In this document: positions 27,441 to 36,202 of the stretch, one piece after another
Layout of the letters: each line of letters opens with the position of its first letter
How positions within the stretch are numbered: the first letter of the stretch is position 1
DNA from: Tellurirhabdus bombi
Lineage (GTDB): Bacteria; Bacteroidota; Bacteroidia; Cytophagales; Spirosomataceae
Reading direction: 5' to 3'
Assembly: GCF_021484805.1 (NCBI RefSeq)
Contig: NZ_CP090557.1
Coordinates: forward strand, 4,352,001-4,416,000
DNA: 64,000 bases
Notes under the pieces: generated by a model
Databases searched by the model: none
What the model saw: the letters and a program-made list of their open reading frames with translations, nothing else
What the model was told of the DNA's origin: nothing
Program-made: the position numbers and the translations under genes

Positions 27441-28358
27441 ATGGGATATGTATTTCTTACTCTTACCATTCTTGCCTTACTGGTTGTCTTTGCGACCGTC
27501 AAAGTAGTTCCTCAACAAAACGCGTACGTCGTCGAACGGCTGGGCAAGTTTTTCGCTGTCCTGCAACCGGGAGTTAACTTTATTATCCCTTTTTTCGACC
27601 GGGTAGCTTATAAACACAGCCTGAAAGAAACCGCGCTTGATATTCCCGAGCAAATTTGCATCACCCGGGATAACGTGCAGGTGCGGGTGGACGGGGTTAT
27701 TTTTATCCAGATTATTGACCCCATGAAGGCGTCCTACGGGATTAGTGATTACAAATTCGCCGTCAGTCAGTTATCGCAAACCACCATGCGGAGCGAGATG
27801 GGAAAAATTGAACTCGATAAGACGTTTGAAGAACGAACAACGATAAATCAGGCGGTCGTTCAATCCATTGACGAAGCAGCCATTGGCTGGGGTGTCAAGG
27901 TGTTGCGGTATGAAATTAAGAACATTACCCCGCCCCAAACCGTTCTGAACGCCATGGAAAAACAGATGCAAGCCGAGCGTGAAAAACGGGCGGTCATTCT
28001 GGAATCGGAAGGGCAAAAACAGTCGGCTATTAACGTGGCTGAAGGGCAAAAACAGAAAGTTGTCCTGGAATCGGAAGGGATTCGGATGCGACAAATCAAC
28101 GAGGCCTCTGGAGAGGCAGAAGCCATTAAATCCATTGCGGATGCCACCGCCGAGAGTATTCGTAAAATAGCCCTGGCGATTCAGGAAGAGGGCGGTATGA
28201 ACGCCGTGCAACTGCGGGTAGCGGAACAGTTGGTTGACCAATTCGGAAATCTGGCCAAAGAAACCAATACGCTGATTTTGCCCGCCAACTTTGGCGACTT
28301 GTCGTCAATCATTTCTACCGCAATGAGTGTTGTTAAACAACAGGAAAAAACGCCTTAA
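27441..28358 (+). CDS. SPFH/stomatin-family membrane protein (QmcA-like)
   Basis: This 305-residue protein has an N-terminal membrane anchor (about 2-20) and a band-7/SPFH domain (about 25-195, with PQQNAYVVERLGKFFAVLQPGVNF and DNVQVRVDGVIFIQI). A long charged coiled coil follows (QAEREKRAVILESEGQKQ), then a C-terminal segment, the layout of bacterial slipins. It forms large membrane scaffolds. The NfeD gene starts 3 bases after its stop, the classic stomatin-NfeD operon, in which NfeD is the partner of the scaffold. Confidence 0.95.
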   Translation: MGYVFLTLTILALLVVFATVKVVPQQNAYVVERLGKFFAVLQPGVNFIIPFFDRVAYKHSLKETALDIPEQICITRDNVQVRVDGVIFIQIIDPMKASYGISDYKFAVSQLSQTTMRSEMGKIELDKTFEERTTINQAVVQSIDEAAIGWGVKVLRYEIKNITPPQTVLNAMEKQMQAEREKRAVILESEGQKQSAINVAEGQKQKVVLESEGIRMRQINEASGEAEAIKSIADATAESIRKIALAIQEEGGMNAVQLRVAEQLVDQFGNLAKETNTLILPANFGDLSSIISTAMSVVKQQEKTP

Positions 28359-28361
28359 CGC

Positions 28362-28820
28362 ATGGACTTCTTCACAGAATCGCAACTATGGCTCATTGGT
28401 GGCCTTTTGTTTTTAATCGCCGAACTCTTCAGCGTCTCTTTCTTTTTTGCCTTTTTGAGCGTTGGCGCGCTGGCAACATCCCTGCTGGCGTGGTTGGGCA
28501 TCACACCCGGCATCAGCAGCCAGCTCCTGGCGTTTTCGGTCGTAACCATCACTACGTTGGTTGTTGGTCGGCAGCCGCTGCGCCGGTGGATGAGTTCCCG
28601 CACGCGCAAACAGGAATACACGGAATACGTTGGCGACAAAGCGACGGTTACCAAAACGATTCCTGCGCTGGGCGAAGGGCGGATTGCCTACCGGGGAACC
28701 GAATGGATTGCAGCTACTGATACTAACTTGTCCATCATGGCCGGAAAACAGGTCGTCATCAAGCGCATGGACGGCATTCGGGCCATTGTTGACGCCGTCA
28801 CCGTTAGCAGCCTACAATAA
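28362..28820 (+). CDS. NfeD-family membrane protein
   Basis: This 152-residue protein has three closely spaced hydrophobic segments (about 5-75: WLIGGLLFLIAELFSV, FFAFLSVGALATSLLAW and LLAFSVVTITTLVV). A C-terminal OB-fold NfeD domain follows (about 85-150, with GDKATVTKTIPALGEGRI and KQVVIKRMDG). It is the short NfeD form without the ClpP-like protease domain, as expected for a partner of a slipin. It is coupled to the SPFH gene, with a 3-base gap, and is followed by a strong terminator shared with the convergent phosphatase. Confidence 0.94.
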   Translation: MDFFTESQLWLIGGLLFLIAELFSVSFFFAFLSVGALATSLLAWLGITPGISSQLLAFSVVTITTLVVGRQPLRRWMSSRTRKQEYTEYVGDKATVTKTIPALGEGRIAYRGTEWIAATDTNLSIMAGKQVVIKRMDGIRAIVDAVTVSSLQ

Positions 28821-28824
28821 TATA

Positions 28825-28868
28825 TCCGCCGCCTTCCTCAAATTAGGAAGGCGGCGGATTGTTTTTTA
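28825..28868 (+). terminator. Intrinsic terminator after nfeD
   Basis: A GC-rich perfect 14-base stem (28825-28838 with 28845-28858) with a 6-base loop, followed by a T-run reaching 28867. It overlaps the last codons of the convergent phosphatase gene. Confidence 0.9.
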
Positions 28869-30515
28869 CTTAATCGCTTCGGAAACCGGATTACCAATAT
28901 TTCCGCTCGGCTCCAGAATGTGCAACAGGGCCGAAACCGTAGGCGCAATGTCGGCAATCTGCGTCCGACGCGTCGTTTCGCCGGGTTTCACGCCCCAGCC
29001 ATAGAATAGCAAAGGCACGTGCGTATCGTAGTTAAAGACCGTTCCGTGCGAAGTCCCTCCTTTTCGGTAGCCCTCCAGCCAGCCTGATTCATAGATAATG
29101 TACAGATCGCCGCTGCGCTTGGGGTGGTACACGTTGCGCAGCAACGTCAGCCAGTATTCCGGCACCGACACCGCCGCGAGGTCGTGGAAGTTAATCACGT
29201 TCACCACACCCGGCTGTTGCAGCAACGCCAACCGAATAGCTTCGACCGCATCGGCCATTTTGATTTTTTTCTCGCGTAACAGGTCCTGATTCAGGTAAAG
29301 CTGCTGGTTATCGTATTTTTTAATCCACGATCCCGGACCAAATGCCTTTTGAACAGCCTCATTGGCTACCTTGAGGGCGTCTCCCGAGTTGCGGAAACCA
29401 GCCGGAAGGTTCATGCTTTGCGAATAAGCCGGATTGTCGGCAGCTCCGTGGTCCGCCGAAAGAAAAACCAGGTAGTTGCCTTTACCAACCTGCGCATCGA
29501 AGGAGTTTAGCAGATCAGCCAGCACGCGGTCCAGCCGAAGGTATTCGTCTTGAGTTTCGATGGCGTCCGGCCCGAAGCGGTGTCCGATGTAGTCGGTAGA
29601 GGAAAAACTAATGCATAGAAAATCTGTTTCTTTTCCTTTGCCCAGATTTTCGCCTTTGAGTGCCGCCAGTGCCATTTCTTTCGTCAGCAAATCACCGAAA
29701 GGGCTCGTGCGTAATTCCTCATATTTGTTCCCCATCGAAGCGACGAACTGGTGCGGGAAAACCGGCTTGGTTTCACCTTGCAGCACGTTTTCGTAAGGCA
29801 CATCATCGGCTGTACTTTCTACATACTGATCAATGGGCAACAGCGTTGTCCAGGTCTGCGTCACGTATTGCGCGGCCAGCTTCCGGGCGTTAAAATCTTT
29901 TACCCACTGCGGCAGATCTTTCATGTAAAAGGAGCTGGAAATCCAGTTTCCTTCTTTTGACTCAAACCAATAGGCTCCGTTCGCGGCGTGACCGGCGGGC
30001 AGAATGGCTCCACGATCTTTTAGCGCAATGCCGATTACTTTGGAACGCCCCTGCGAGGCGACCTTGAGCTGATCCGTAACGGTGGTTACCAACAAATTAC
30101 GCGGCGACATTCTACCCGCTGGTGAAGCCATCCCTACCGTTGACACCGTCGAATCCTCTACGCAATAAACCGTCTGATCGGCCTGACGGTCAAACCAGTC
30201 GTTACCCACGATGCCACTGATGGCTGGTGTAGAGCCGGTATAGATGTGGGCGTGGCCGGGTGCCGTAATCGTAGCGGCATAGTGATAATGGTTATTCCGG
30301 CAGTTGAATCCTTCGCGCATTAATCGCTTAAAACCACCTTCGCTAAATTTGTCGTAATAGCGATACAAATAATCATACCGCATCTGATCAACCACAAAAC
30401 CAACTACCAATTTTGGCTTGGCCAACGGATTAACCGCCGGTTTTTTGACCGTATTTTGTGAAAAAACACTTCCTGTCAGGGATAACAGGAGGCATAAAGA
30501 AGAAAAAATTCGCAT
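28866..30515 (-). CDS. PafA-type alkaline phosphatase, secreted
   Basis: From the ATG at 30515 this is 549 residues; a TTG six codons upstream is less likely. A signal peptide (about 1-20, ending SVFSQ) is followed by the alkaline phosphatase superfamily core: metal ligand Asp43 in VVDQMRYDYL, predicted nucleophile Thr84 in ATITAPGHAH, the GNDWFDR segment, SSTDYIGHRFGPD, and LSADHGAADNPAY. In PafA the nucleophile is Thr, which distinguishes it from the Ser-based PhoA type. It releases phosphate from monoesters in the periplasm and may have broad substrate range. No phosphate regulator is adjacent. Confidence 0.93.
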   Translation of the reverse strand: MRIFSSLCLLLSLTGSVFSQNTVKKPAVNPLAKPKLVVGFVVDQMRYDYLYRYYDKFSEGGFKRLMREGFNCRNNHYHYAATITAPGHAHIYTGSTPAISGIVGNDWFDRQADQTVYCVEDSTVSTVGMASPAGRMSPRNLLVTTVTDQLKVASQGRSKVIGIALKDRGAILPAGHAANGAYWFESKEGNWISSSFYMKDLPQWVKDFNARKLAAQYVTQTWTTLLPIDQYVESTADDVPYENVLQGETKPVFPHQFVASMGNKYEELRTSPFGDLLTKEMALAALKGENLGKGKETDFLCISFSSTDYIGHRFGPDAIETQDEYLRLDRVLADLLNSFDAQVGKGNYLVFLSADHGAADNPAYSQSMNLPAGFRNSGDALKVANEAVQKAFGPGSWIKKYDNQQLYLNQDLLREKKIKMADAVEAIRLALLQQPGVVNVINFHDLAAVSVPEYWLTLLRNVYHPKRSGDLYIIYESGWLEGYRKGGTSHGTVFNYDTHVPLLFYGWGVKPGETTRRTQIADIAPTVSALLHILEPSGNIGNPVSEAIK

Positions 30516-30561
30516 TTTAGATTGGGAGAGCAAGTGTTCAAACGGTTAGGTTAACAATTCA

Positions 30562-30569
30562 CAAAAATA
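30562..30569 (-). promoter_or_regulatory. Candidate -7 box of the PafA gene
   Basis: On the minus strand TATTTTTG matches TAnnTTTG exactly and lies about 47 bases before the ATG at 30515. Confidence 0.45.
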
Positions 30570-30620
30570 AAGAACATTTATGGCAAGGTTACCGTTAGCC
30601 CTTAAAGGATTTATAAAACC

Positions 30621-31346
30621 ATGACACCAACTGCAACGATCAAACCCGTCCGCATCGGTAATCGGGGACTTTGGTTCGCCGCTGCCATTTTAGTGAGTTG
30701 GGCGGGGATGCTGGTTTTTCTTTTACAGTTTCCCATCAACTGGCAAAATCCTCTGATTTACTTCTTTGTGCTTGTGCAGATGCATTTGTATACAGGCGTT
30801 TTTATTACGGCTCACGATGCCATTCACGGCGTAGTAGCGCCCCATAACAAGCGGCTTAACTACTGGATCGGCGCCCTTTGTGCGACGCTTTTTGCCTTCA
30901 ATAATTACAACAAGCTTCATCAGAAACATCATTTGCATCATAAGCATTCCGCTACTGAAGAGGATCCAGACTATCACGAAGGGAATCCTAACTTTTTTGC
31001 GTGGTACTATAGCTTTCTGAAGCAATATATCTCTATTGCCCAAATTGTTCTGATGGCGGTTACATATAACATCCTGAAAATCTGGATCCCCATGGAAAAT
31101 CTGATTCTTTTCTGGATGGTCCCGGCCATTCTGAGTACGTTTCAGCTATTCTATTTTGGTACCTATCTCCCCCACCGGGGCGAGCATCACAACCCACCGC
31201 ACTACGCGCGCAGCCAGAAAGTCAATCACGTAGCCGCCTTTTTGTCCTGTTATTTTTTCGGGTATCACTACGAACACCATGCGTATCCGTATTTGCCGTG
31301 GTGGAAGCTGGCCGAAGCGCGGGAGAAACAAGCGATGAGCCAATAA
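30621..31346 (+). CDS. crtW: Beta-carotene ketolase (CrtW type)
   Basis: This 241-residue membrane protein of the fatty acid desaturase/hydroxylase superfamily has the three histidine boxes of CrtW: HDAIHG (His65, His69), HQKHHLHH (100-107) and HYEHHAYP (216-222). LFYFGTYLPHRGEHH (about 176-190) is typical of CrtW rather than of lipid desaturases. It adds keto groups to carotenoid end rings using iron and oxygen in the inner membrane, fitting the keto-carotenoid pigments of pink and orange Cytophagales. Other carotenoid genes are not in the window, although a polyprenyl synthase is convergent 11 bases downstream. Confidence 0.9.
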   Translation: MTPTATIKPVRIGNRGLWFAAAILVSWAGMLVFLLQFPINWQNPLIYFFVLVQMHLYTGVFITAHDAIHGVVAPHNKRLNYWIGALCATLFAFNNYNKLHQKHHLHHKHSATEEDPDYHEGNPNFFAWYYSFLKQYISIAQIVLMAVTYNILKIWIPMENLILFWMVPAILSTFQLFYFGTYLPHRGEHHNPPHYARSQKVNHVAAFLSCYFFGYHYEHHAYPYLPWWKLAEAREKQAMSQ

Positions 31347-31357
31347 CGGAGAATAAC

Positions 31358-32332
31358 CTATTTGCTGCGTTCGATGGTGTATTGCACTAATTGTTCCAGT
31401 GAATTTCGGAAAGTCGATTCGGGCAGGGTATAAAGAAATGTTTTTGCTTCGTCAACGTAGCGTCCCATTACTTCGGTTGCATATTGAATGCCCCCCGACT
31501 CTTTTACGTAACTAATGACTTCCGCGACGCGCTTGGGATTATCGCTTTCGTTTTTGATGATGTTGATGATGCGGCGTTTTTCCCGGTATCCCGATTTATT
31601 CAGCGCATAGATCAACGGCAAGGTCATTTTCTTTTCCTTGATATCGATGCCTAATGGCTTACCTACTTCAGCTTCGCCGTAATCAAACAAATCGTCTTTA
31701 ATCTGGAACGCAATACCTACTTTTTCCCCAAAAAGCCGGGCGTTTTCTATCACGTCTTTTGCCGCATTTGCCGAACGCGCTCCGACGGCACAGCAAGCTG
31801 AAATCAAGGATGCCGTTTTCTGGCGGATAATTTCGTAGTAAACCTCTTCCGTAATATCGAGGCGGCGGGCTTTTTCAATCTGCAATAATTCGCCCTCACT
31901 GATTTCCCGAACGGCTGTTGATACCAGACGGAGTAAATCAAATTCTGCGTTGTCTACGGATAGCAATAATCCCCGTGATAGCAGGTAATCGCCCACCAGC
32001 ACCGCAATCTTGTTCTTCCAGAGTGCATTAACGGAGAAAAAGCCCCGCCGGTAGTTGGAATCATCCACCACATCATCGTGAACCAGCGTAGCCGTGTGGA
32101 GCAGTTCGATCAGGGCTGCGCCGCGGTGTGTCGACTCATTGATTCCGCCGCAAACGCCCGCCGTCAGAAAAACAAACATGGGCCGGATCTGCTTTCCTTT
32201 CCGCCGAACGATGTAGTTCATGATCTGATCCAGCAGCATTACGTCGCTTTTCATAAACTGCCGGAACTTCAGCTCGAAGTTCTTCATTTCGGCGGCAATG
32301 GGAGCCTGTATATTCTGAATCGAAAGAGCCAT
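31358..32332 (-). CDS. Polyprenyl diphosphate synthase
   Basis: From the ATG at 32332 this is 324 residues; a GTG nine codons upstream would read through the likely promoter. Both aspartate-rich motifs are present: HDDVVDD (85-91) and QIKDDLFDYGE (209-219), together with GGKxxRP-like KGKQIRPMFVFL. The pattern fits trans-type long-chain enzymes such as octaprenyl or related synthase, which make the side chain of menaquinone. It could also supply carotenoid precursors. Chain length cannot be settled from sequence alone. Confidence 0.93.
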   Translation of the reverse strand: MALSIQNIQAPIAAEMKNFELKFRQFMKSDVMLLDQIMNYIVRRKGKQIRPMFVFLTAGVCGGINESTHRGAALIELLHTATLVHDDVVDDSNYRRGFFSVNALWKNKIAVLVGDYLLSRGLLLSVDNAEFDLLRLVSTAVREISEGELLQIEKARRLDITEEVYYEIIRQKTASLISACCAVGARSANAAKDVIENARLFGEKVGIAFQIKDDLFDYGEAEVGKPLGIDIKEKKMTLPLIYALNKSGYREKRRIINIIKNESDNPKRVAEVISYVKESGGIQYATEVMGRYVDEAKTFLYTLPESTFRNSLEQLVQYTIERSK

Positions 32333-32347
32333 GTGTATTTGAGGGGG

Positions 32348-32355
32348 CAAGTATA
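32348..32355 (-). promoter_or_regulatory. Candidate -7 box of the polyprenyl synthase gene
   Basis: On the minus strand TATACTTG differs from TAnnTTTG by one base and lies 15 bases before the ATG at 32332, implying a very short leader. It supports the ATG over the upstream GTG. Confidence 0.4.
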
Positions 32356-32457
32356 CCACCGAAAAGGCAAATTAAGGCTATCGAAGTTCTAAAAACTTCA
32401 GATACCATCGTGTATTAGTGGAAAAAAGCTATCTTACTTCGAACTCATTCAAAAATT

Positions 32458-33417
32458 ATGCGTGCACTTGTTCTAGGTGGTGGCTCCCTGAAAGGCGCTT
32501 TTCAAACCGGGGCCGTTCAAGCCATTTTGGAAACTGGTTTCGTTCCTGATTTTATTTACGGTATTTCTGTGGGAAGCCTCAATGCGAGTTTTCTGGTCCA
32601 CGAAGCTGGGAGACAGTTTGTTAACAATGAAACCGTCGATTGGATAAAGGTTGGTCGTCATCTGCTGGAATTCTGGATTAAGAACATTACAAAGCCGGAA
32701 GATGTAGCCGTTATTCGTTCCCGATTTATGCTTGGCTTCAACACCTTGATGAGCCGGTTTGATGGTTTATTGGATAACACGCCGATTCAGACGCTTGTTC
32801 GGAATAATCTTGACCTGGATGTGCTGCGTAAAAGCCCGGTTCGGTTAAAAGTCGGAGCTGTTGATATAATTAATGGGGATATGGTCTATGTAGACCAGCA
32901 GGACGAACACATCCTGGATTACATTTTTGCCAGCAGTTCGTTGCCTTTTCTGATGCCTGCTGTTTCTATTGGGGGCGATCATCGAAAAGCCTTCCTCGAT
33001 GGTGGCCTGCGCGAAGTAGCTCCGCTGCGCATTGCTATTGATGACGGAGCCACCGAAATCGTCTGCGTGGCTTGTCATGCCAAACGAGTTTTCAACGAAC
33101 ACGTCAATTACCGCAGCATCTTTACGTTGGTTGAACGTGTCAAAGACATTACCATCAATCAAATTGTCAATAATGATATTGCCTGGGCGGAACGTTTCGT
33201 CGAACGCGAAAAACTCAGTGGCCGCGATGTAAGCCTGACTGTTATTCGTCCTGATGAGCCACTCCGGCTAAACATCATGAAATTTACTCCCGACGACATT
33301 GGCCAACTGGTTGTACAGGGCTACCGCGCGGCAACAACCGTCCTAAAAGCCAAAGGCATTCCCCGACAGGCTAATTTAGACGCTCCTATCACCCCGGCCC
33401 AACTTACTAACCTATAA
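32458..33417 (+). CDS. Patatin-like phospholipase
   Basis: This 319-residue cytoplasmic protein has the oxyanion loop LGGGSLKGAF (6-15), the nucleophile Ser37 in YGISVGSLNA and the catalytic Asp181 in FLDGGLREVAP, so the Ser-Asp dyad is intact. There is no signal peptide or membrane anchor. Family members hydrolyse acyl esters of phospholipids. It is a single-gene unit with its own terminator. A second, unrelated-looking patatin lies at 48227. Confidence 0.93.
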   Translation: MRALVLGGGSLKGAFQTGAVQAILETGFVPDFIYGISVGSLNASFLVHEAGRQFVNNETVDWIKVGRHLLEFWIKNITKPEDVAVIRSRFMLGFNTLMSRFDGLLDNTPIQTLVRNNLDLDVLRKSPVRLKVGAVDIINGDMVYVDQQDEHILDYIFASSSLPFLMPAVSIGGDHRKAFLDGGLREVAPLRIAIDDGATEIVCVACHAKRVFNEHVNYRSIFTLVERVKDITINQIVNNDIAWAERFVEREKLSGRDVSLTVIRPDEPLRLNIMKFTPDDIGQLVVQGYRAATTVLKAKGIPRQANLDAPITPAQLTNL

Positions 33418-33421
33418 GTCA

Positions 33422-33458
33422 TGCAAAAGCCCGGCCAATGGGTCGGGCTTTTGCAATT
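33422..33458 (+). terminator. Intrinsic terminator after the patatin gene
   Basis: A perfect 12-base stem (33422-33433 with 33444-33455), extended inside by GCC/GGT pairs, includes a T-run in its 3' arm. Symmetry means it could also end leftward transcripts. Confidence 0.8.
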
Positions 33459-33471
33459 AATCAGTTTGTTT

Positions 33472-33906
33472 CTAGGAATGGCCTAGCTCTGCTCTAGGGT
33501 CAGTTTCCGGGTCTTTATCTTGCCCCCAGGAAGCCCGGCGGGCTTCTTCAACTTCGGCATCCGTTGGCGGAACATTGCGACGACTCGTGTTGTCATCCAT
33601 CATCCGCAAATCGTTCAGGTCAGCGTCGAGTTCCCGATCTGTGTCGGTTACTTCAACCGCGCTTCCATCCTGGTTCCACCGTTTGGTGTCATCCAGGGTA
33701 TCTGCCTGGTTGTTTGGTTCTGTATCAATTGGCTGCACATCTGTCGGCTCGATATCGCTTGAATCGGCTTTCCTCGAAGGCAGTTCGTGATTTAATTCCC
33801 GATCGTAAGTTTGGGCTAATTCTGAAGGTACGCCCATAACATTATTTGAACGCTGAGACGCGTAGGAATCAGTGCTTTCTTTTCTGGATTTGCTTGAGAT
33901 ACTCAT
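33472..33906 (-). CDS. Disordered acidic hydrophilic protein, unknown function
   Basis: This 144-residue protein is almost entirely charged or polar (Asp, Glu, Ser, Thr, Pro, Asn, Arg) with hardly any hydrophobic core, for example EPTDVQPIDTEPNNQADTLDD. It has no signal peptide or membrane segment. Such composition predicts intrinsic disorder. It lies 56 bases downstream of a second protein of the same style on the same strand. The coding frame is credible because no better frame exists and the gene is bounded by a terminator. It resembles hydrophilin-like stress proteins only in composition; no family is recognised. Confidence 0.75.
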   Translation of the reverse strand: MSISSKSRKESTDSYASQRSNNVMGVPSELAQTYDRELNHELPSRKADSSDIEPTDVQPIDTEPNNQADTLDDTKRWNQDGSAVEVTDTDRELDADLNDLRMMDDNTSRRNVPPTDAEVEEARRASWGQDKDPETDPRAELGHS

Positions 33907-33962
33907 AACGTTGTTAATTAAAGGGTAAGTTTTAAGAGCTAAAAATCAAGAACTTCTCCTGA

Positions 33963-34508
33963 TTAATAGGCGGGTTGATGGGAGGTGGAAGTTCCCGTTT
34001 GACTAACTTCTTCCTCTTTCTCTTCCTGCGACTGGTTTGAGTTAGTATCAGAATCGTTGGCATCAGTGCTATCGCCCTGCTCTTTGGCTTTTTCCTGCGC
34101 TTTAGGCGTAGGCACTTCGTCATCCGAGGCATAGTCGTCTGGCCCATGCGTGGTTACGTTAGCCATCGATGTATTGGATTTTCCAGCCTGGCTTAATCCC
34201 TCCTGGGTTACATCCTCGGGAAGGTCATCATCCTGGTCGCCAAATCGGAGAAGACCATTTTCGCTATCCATATCGGTGCTTCCAATGCCCCGGTTATTGC
34301 GACCATCCTGGCCACCACGTATCTGAATACTGTCCAGTCCGTTAGCTGAATTTTCTACTTCGTCCTGATTTTTATTGTCCTGAATCGCCCGATCAACGTC
34401 GGTATCATCTGGTCCATAAGGTCCATCTGTGCGGCCAGTAATCTGTGCTCCTTCGTGGCGAACACCTTTTTCGCCTTGCTGACGGAGTTCTTGTTCTTTA
34501 TCTGCCAT
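33963..34508 (-). CDS. Disordered acidic hydrophilic protein, unknown function
   Basis: From the ATG at 34508 this is 181 residues. The same frame stays open upstream to 34712 but that part overlaps the glmM terminator and stop, so the ATG is preferred. The protein is rich in Asp, Glu, Gln, Gly, Ser and Asn (TDGPYGPDDTDVDRA, IRGGQDGRNNRGIGSTDMDS, SQEEKEEEVSQT), with no hydrophobic segment. GPDD occurs twice (in YGPDDTD and HGPDDYA). It is first in a probable two-gene leftward unit with the other disordered protein. No family is recognised; a stress or hydration role is only a guess from composition. Confidence 0.75.
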   Translation of the reverse strand: MADKEQELRQQGEKGVRHEGAQITGRTDGPYGPDDTDVDRAIQDNKNQDEVENSANGLDSIQIRGGQDGRNNRGIGSTDMDSENGLLRFGDQDDDLPEDVTQEGLSQAGKSNTSMANVTTHGPDDYASDDEVPTPKAQEKAKEQGDSTDANDSDTNSNQSQEEKEEEVSQTGTSTSHQPAY

Positions 34509-34521
34509 AATATGTGAGCGT

Positions 34522-34556
34522 CTAGTGCTATAGGGGTAACATTCCCCTGTAATACT
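34522..34556. promoter_or_regulatory. Dyad in the leader of the disordered protein pair
   Basis: AGGGG-taacatt-CCCCT (34532-34548) is the core of a longer imperfect dyad of about 35 bases, lying 14 bases upstream of the ATG at 34508. It could be an operator or an RNA hairpin controlling the pair. Confidence 0.35.
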
Positions 34557-34607
34557 ATAACCCGAAAATGCAGAAAAGGTTAAAAAGAGACCCGGGACAA
34601 GAGCAGG

Positions 34608-34672
34608 AAAAAAACAAAATACCCACAAGATCCAAAGAAGTTTTTGCCTTCTTTTCTGGGTCTTGTGGGTAT
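34608..34672 (-). terminator. Intrinsic terminator after glmM
   Basis: A 12-base perfect outer stem (34619-34630 with 34661-34672) encloses a second stem (34634-34640 with 34648-34654). Reading leftward it is followed by a long T-rich run (34608-34619). It lies just downstream of the glmM stop at 34696. Confidence 0.85.
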
Positions 34673-34695
34673 TAGCCAGTCGCGAGATCGGGTTG

Positions 34696-36108
34696 CTACA
34701 CGCGGGTCGCAATTACCTCCTTGATGTCTGAAATGATCTTATTGGCCAGATAATCCGCTGTCGAAAGCGTATCGGACTCTGAATAGATGCGAATGATTGG
34801 TTCCGTGTTGGATTTTCGCAGGTGAACCCATTCTTTATCAAACTCTATTTTGACCCCATCAATGGTGTTAATTGGGTTTTTAGCGTATTTGGTTTTAATC
34901 CGCTCCAGCACCGCATCGACGTCAACGTCGGGTGTGAGTTCAATTTTATTTTTGGAGATGTAGTAATTAGGATAAGTCCGCCGTAGCATCGAGGCCGATT
35001 TACCTGATTTGGCTAAATGCGTCAGGAAAAGTGCAATACCCACCAGCGCATCCCGGCCATAGTGCAGTTCCGGATAAATAATACCGCCGTTGCCTTCGCC
35101 CCCAATGATGGCATTTTGCTTACGCATCATTTCCACCACGTTCACCTCACCGACAGCCGATGCAAAGTGCTTCCCACCGTGCTTCTGCGTCACATCACGC
35201 AAAGCCACCGTCGAAGACAGGTTGGATACTGTATTTGCGGGGTTTTCTTTTGTCGATCCGTGTTTCAAAATATAATCTGACACGGCAACCAGGGTGTATT
35301 CCTCTCCGAATGGCGAACCGTCTTCACAAATAATTGCCAGTCGGTCTACGTCTGGATCAACCACAATACCCAAGTCATACACGCCTTTTTCAAGTTCCTT
35401 GATGATGTCGCGGAGGTTTTCCGGCAGCGGCTCAGGATTGTGCGCAAAATAACCCGTCGGTTCGCAGTGCAGCCGCTGGATATTTTCAACGCCCAGGGCT
35501 TCCAGCAGCATAGGAACCGCTATTCCGCCCGTTGAGTTAACGGCATCAACGACCACCCGAAACTTCCGGGCGGCAACGGCCTCCCGGTCCACCAACGGCA
35601 AGGCCAGAATCGAGTCAATGTGCTTTTGTAACCAGGTATCGTCCGTTCGGTAGCTTCCTAATTTACGCACTTCGGCAAACACAAACGCCTCAGATTCCGC
35701 CAAAGCCAAGACCTCAGCCCCGTCTTCGCCAGAGATAAATTCTCCTTTCTCGTTTAGCAACTTAAGCGCATTCCATTGAATTGGGTTATGGCTGGCCGTC
35801 AGAATGATACCACCCGCTGCATTTTCGCCCGGCACGGCTACTTCGACCGTTGGGGTTGTCGAGAGTCCTAAGTCAATAACGTGGATTCCTAACCCTTGCA
35901 GCGTCGCCGAAACCAATTGCGAAACCATGCTGCCTGAGATTCGTCCATCCCGCCCGATCACAACTGTCAAGGGACCCTTTTGATGCCGTCCCTGCAACCA
36001 CTGTCCGAATGCCGCTGAGAACTTAACCACATCCAGCGGTGTCAAACTTTCTCCTACCTGACCGCCAATTGTACCACGAATTCCCGAAATTGACTTAATT
36101 AATGCCAC
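34696..36108 (-). CDS. glmM: Phosphohexomutase, probably phosphoglucosamine mutase
   Basis: This 470-residue alpha-D-phosphohexomutase has the phosphoserine Ser106 in LTASHNPIQWN, metal-binding Asp251/253/255 in DPDVDRLAI, the sugar loop GEGNGGIIYPELH and the phosphate-binding RKSNTEPIIRIYSE near the C-terminus. The N-terminal SISGIRGTIGG is typical of GlmM, which converts glucosamine-6-phosphate to glucosamine-1-phosphate for cell-wall synthesis. Phosphomannomutase or phosphoglucomutase activity cannot be excluded from sequence. It is a single-gene unit. Confidence 0.88.
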   Translation of the reverse strand: MALIKSISGIRGTIGGQVGESLTPLDVVKFSAAFGQWLQGRHQKGPLTVVIGRDGRISGSMVSQLVSATLQGLGIHVIDLGLSTTPTVEVAVPGENAAGGIILTASHNPIQWNALKLLNEKGEFISGEDGAEVLALAESEAFVFAEVRKLGSYRTDDTWLQKHIDSILALPLVDREAVAARKFRVVVDAVNSTGGIAVPMLLEALGVENIQRLHCEPTGYFAHNPEPLPENLRDIIKELEKGVYDLGIVVDPDVDRLAIICEDGSPFGEEYTLVAVSDYILKHGSTKENPANTVSNLSSTVALRDVTQKHGGKHFASAVGEVNVVEMMRKQNAIIGGEGNGGIIYPELHYGRDALVGIALFLTHLAKSGKSASMLRRTYPNYYISKNKIELTPDVDVDAVLERIKTKYAKNPINTIDGVKIEFDKEWVHLRKSNTEPIIRIYSESDTLSTADYLANKIISDIKEVIATRV

Positions 36109-36202
36109 GTTGCTTTGTATCGTAATGATGTTTTATGCTTAACAAATATAGCAGCAGGGAGTGCTCAGTAGTTAGTAATTACTATTTTTTATTCGTCCCT
36201 TC

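Noticed and set aside
27441-28820. SPFH-NfeD pair as a new defence or protease system
   Set aside because: It is the well-known stomatin-NfeD operon, with the short NfeD lacking protease domain.
33422-33458. CRISPR or direct repeat at the hairpin
   Set aside because: It is a single inverted repeat with T-run, a terminator; no repeated unit is present.
34509-34712. Longer reading of the disordered protein with an N-terminal hydrophobic stretch
   Set aside because: That stretch is the glmM terminator and stop region read through; the ATG at 34508 begins the typical composition.
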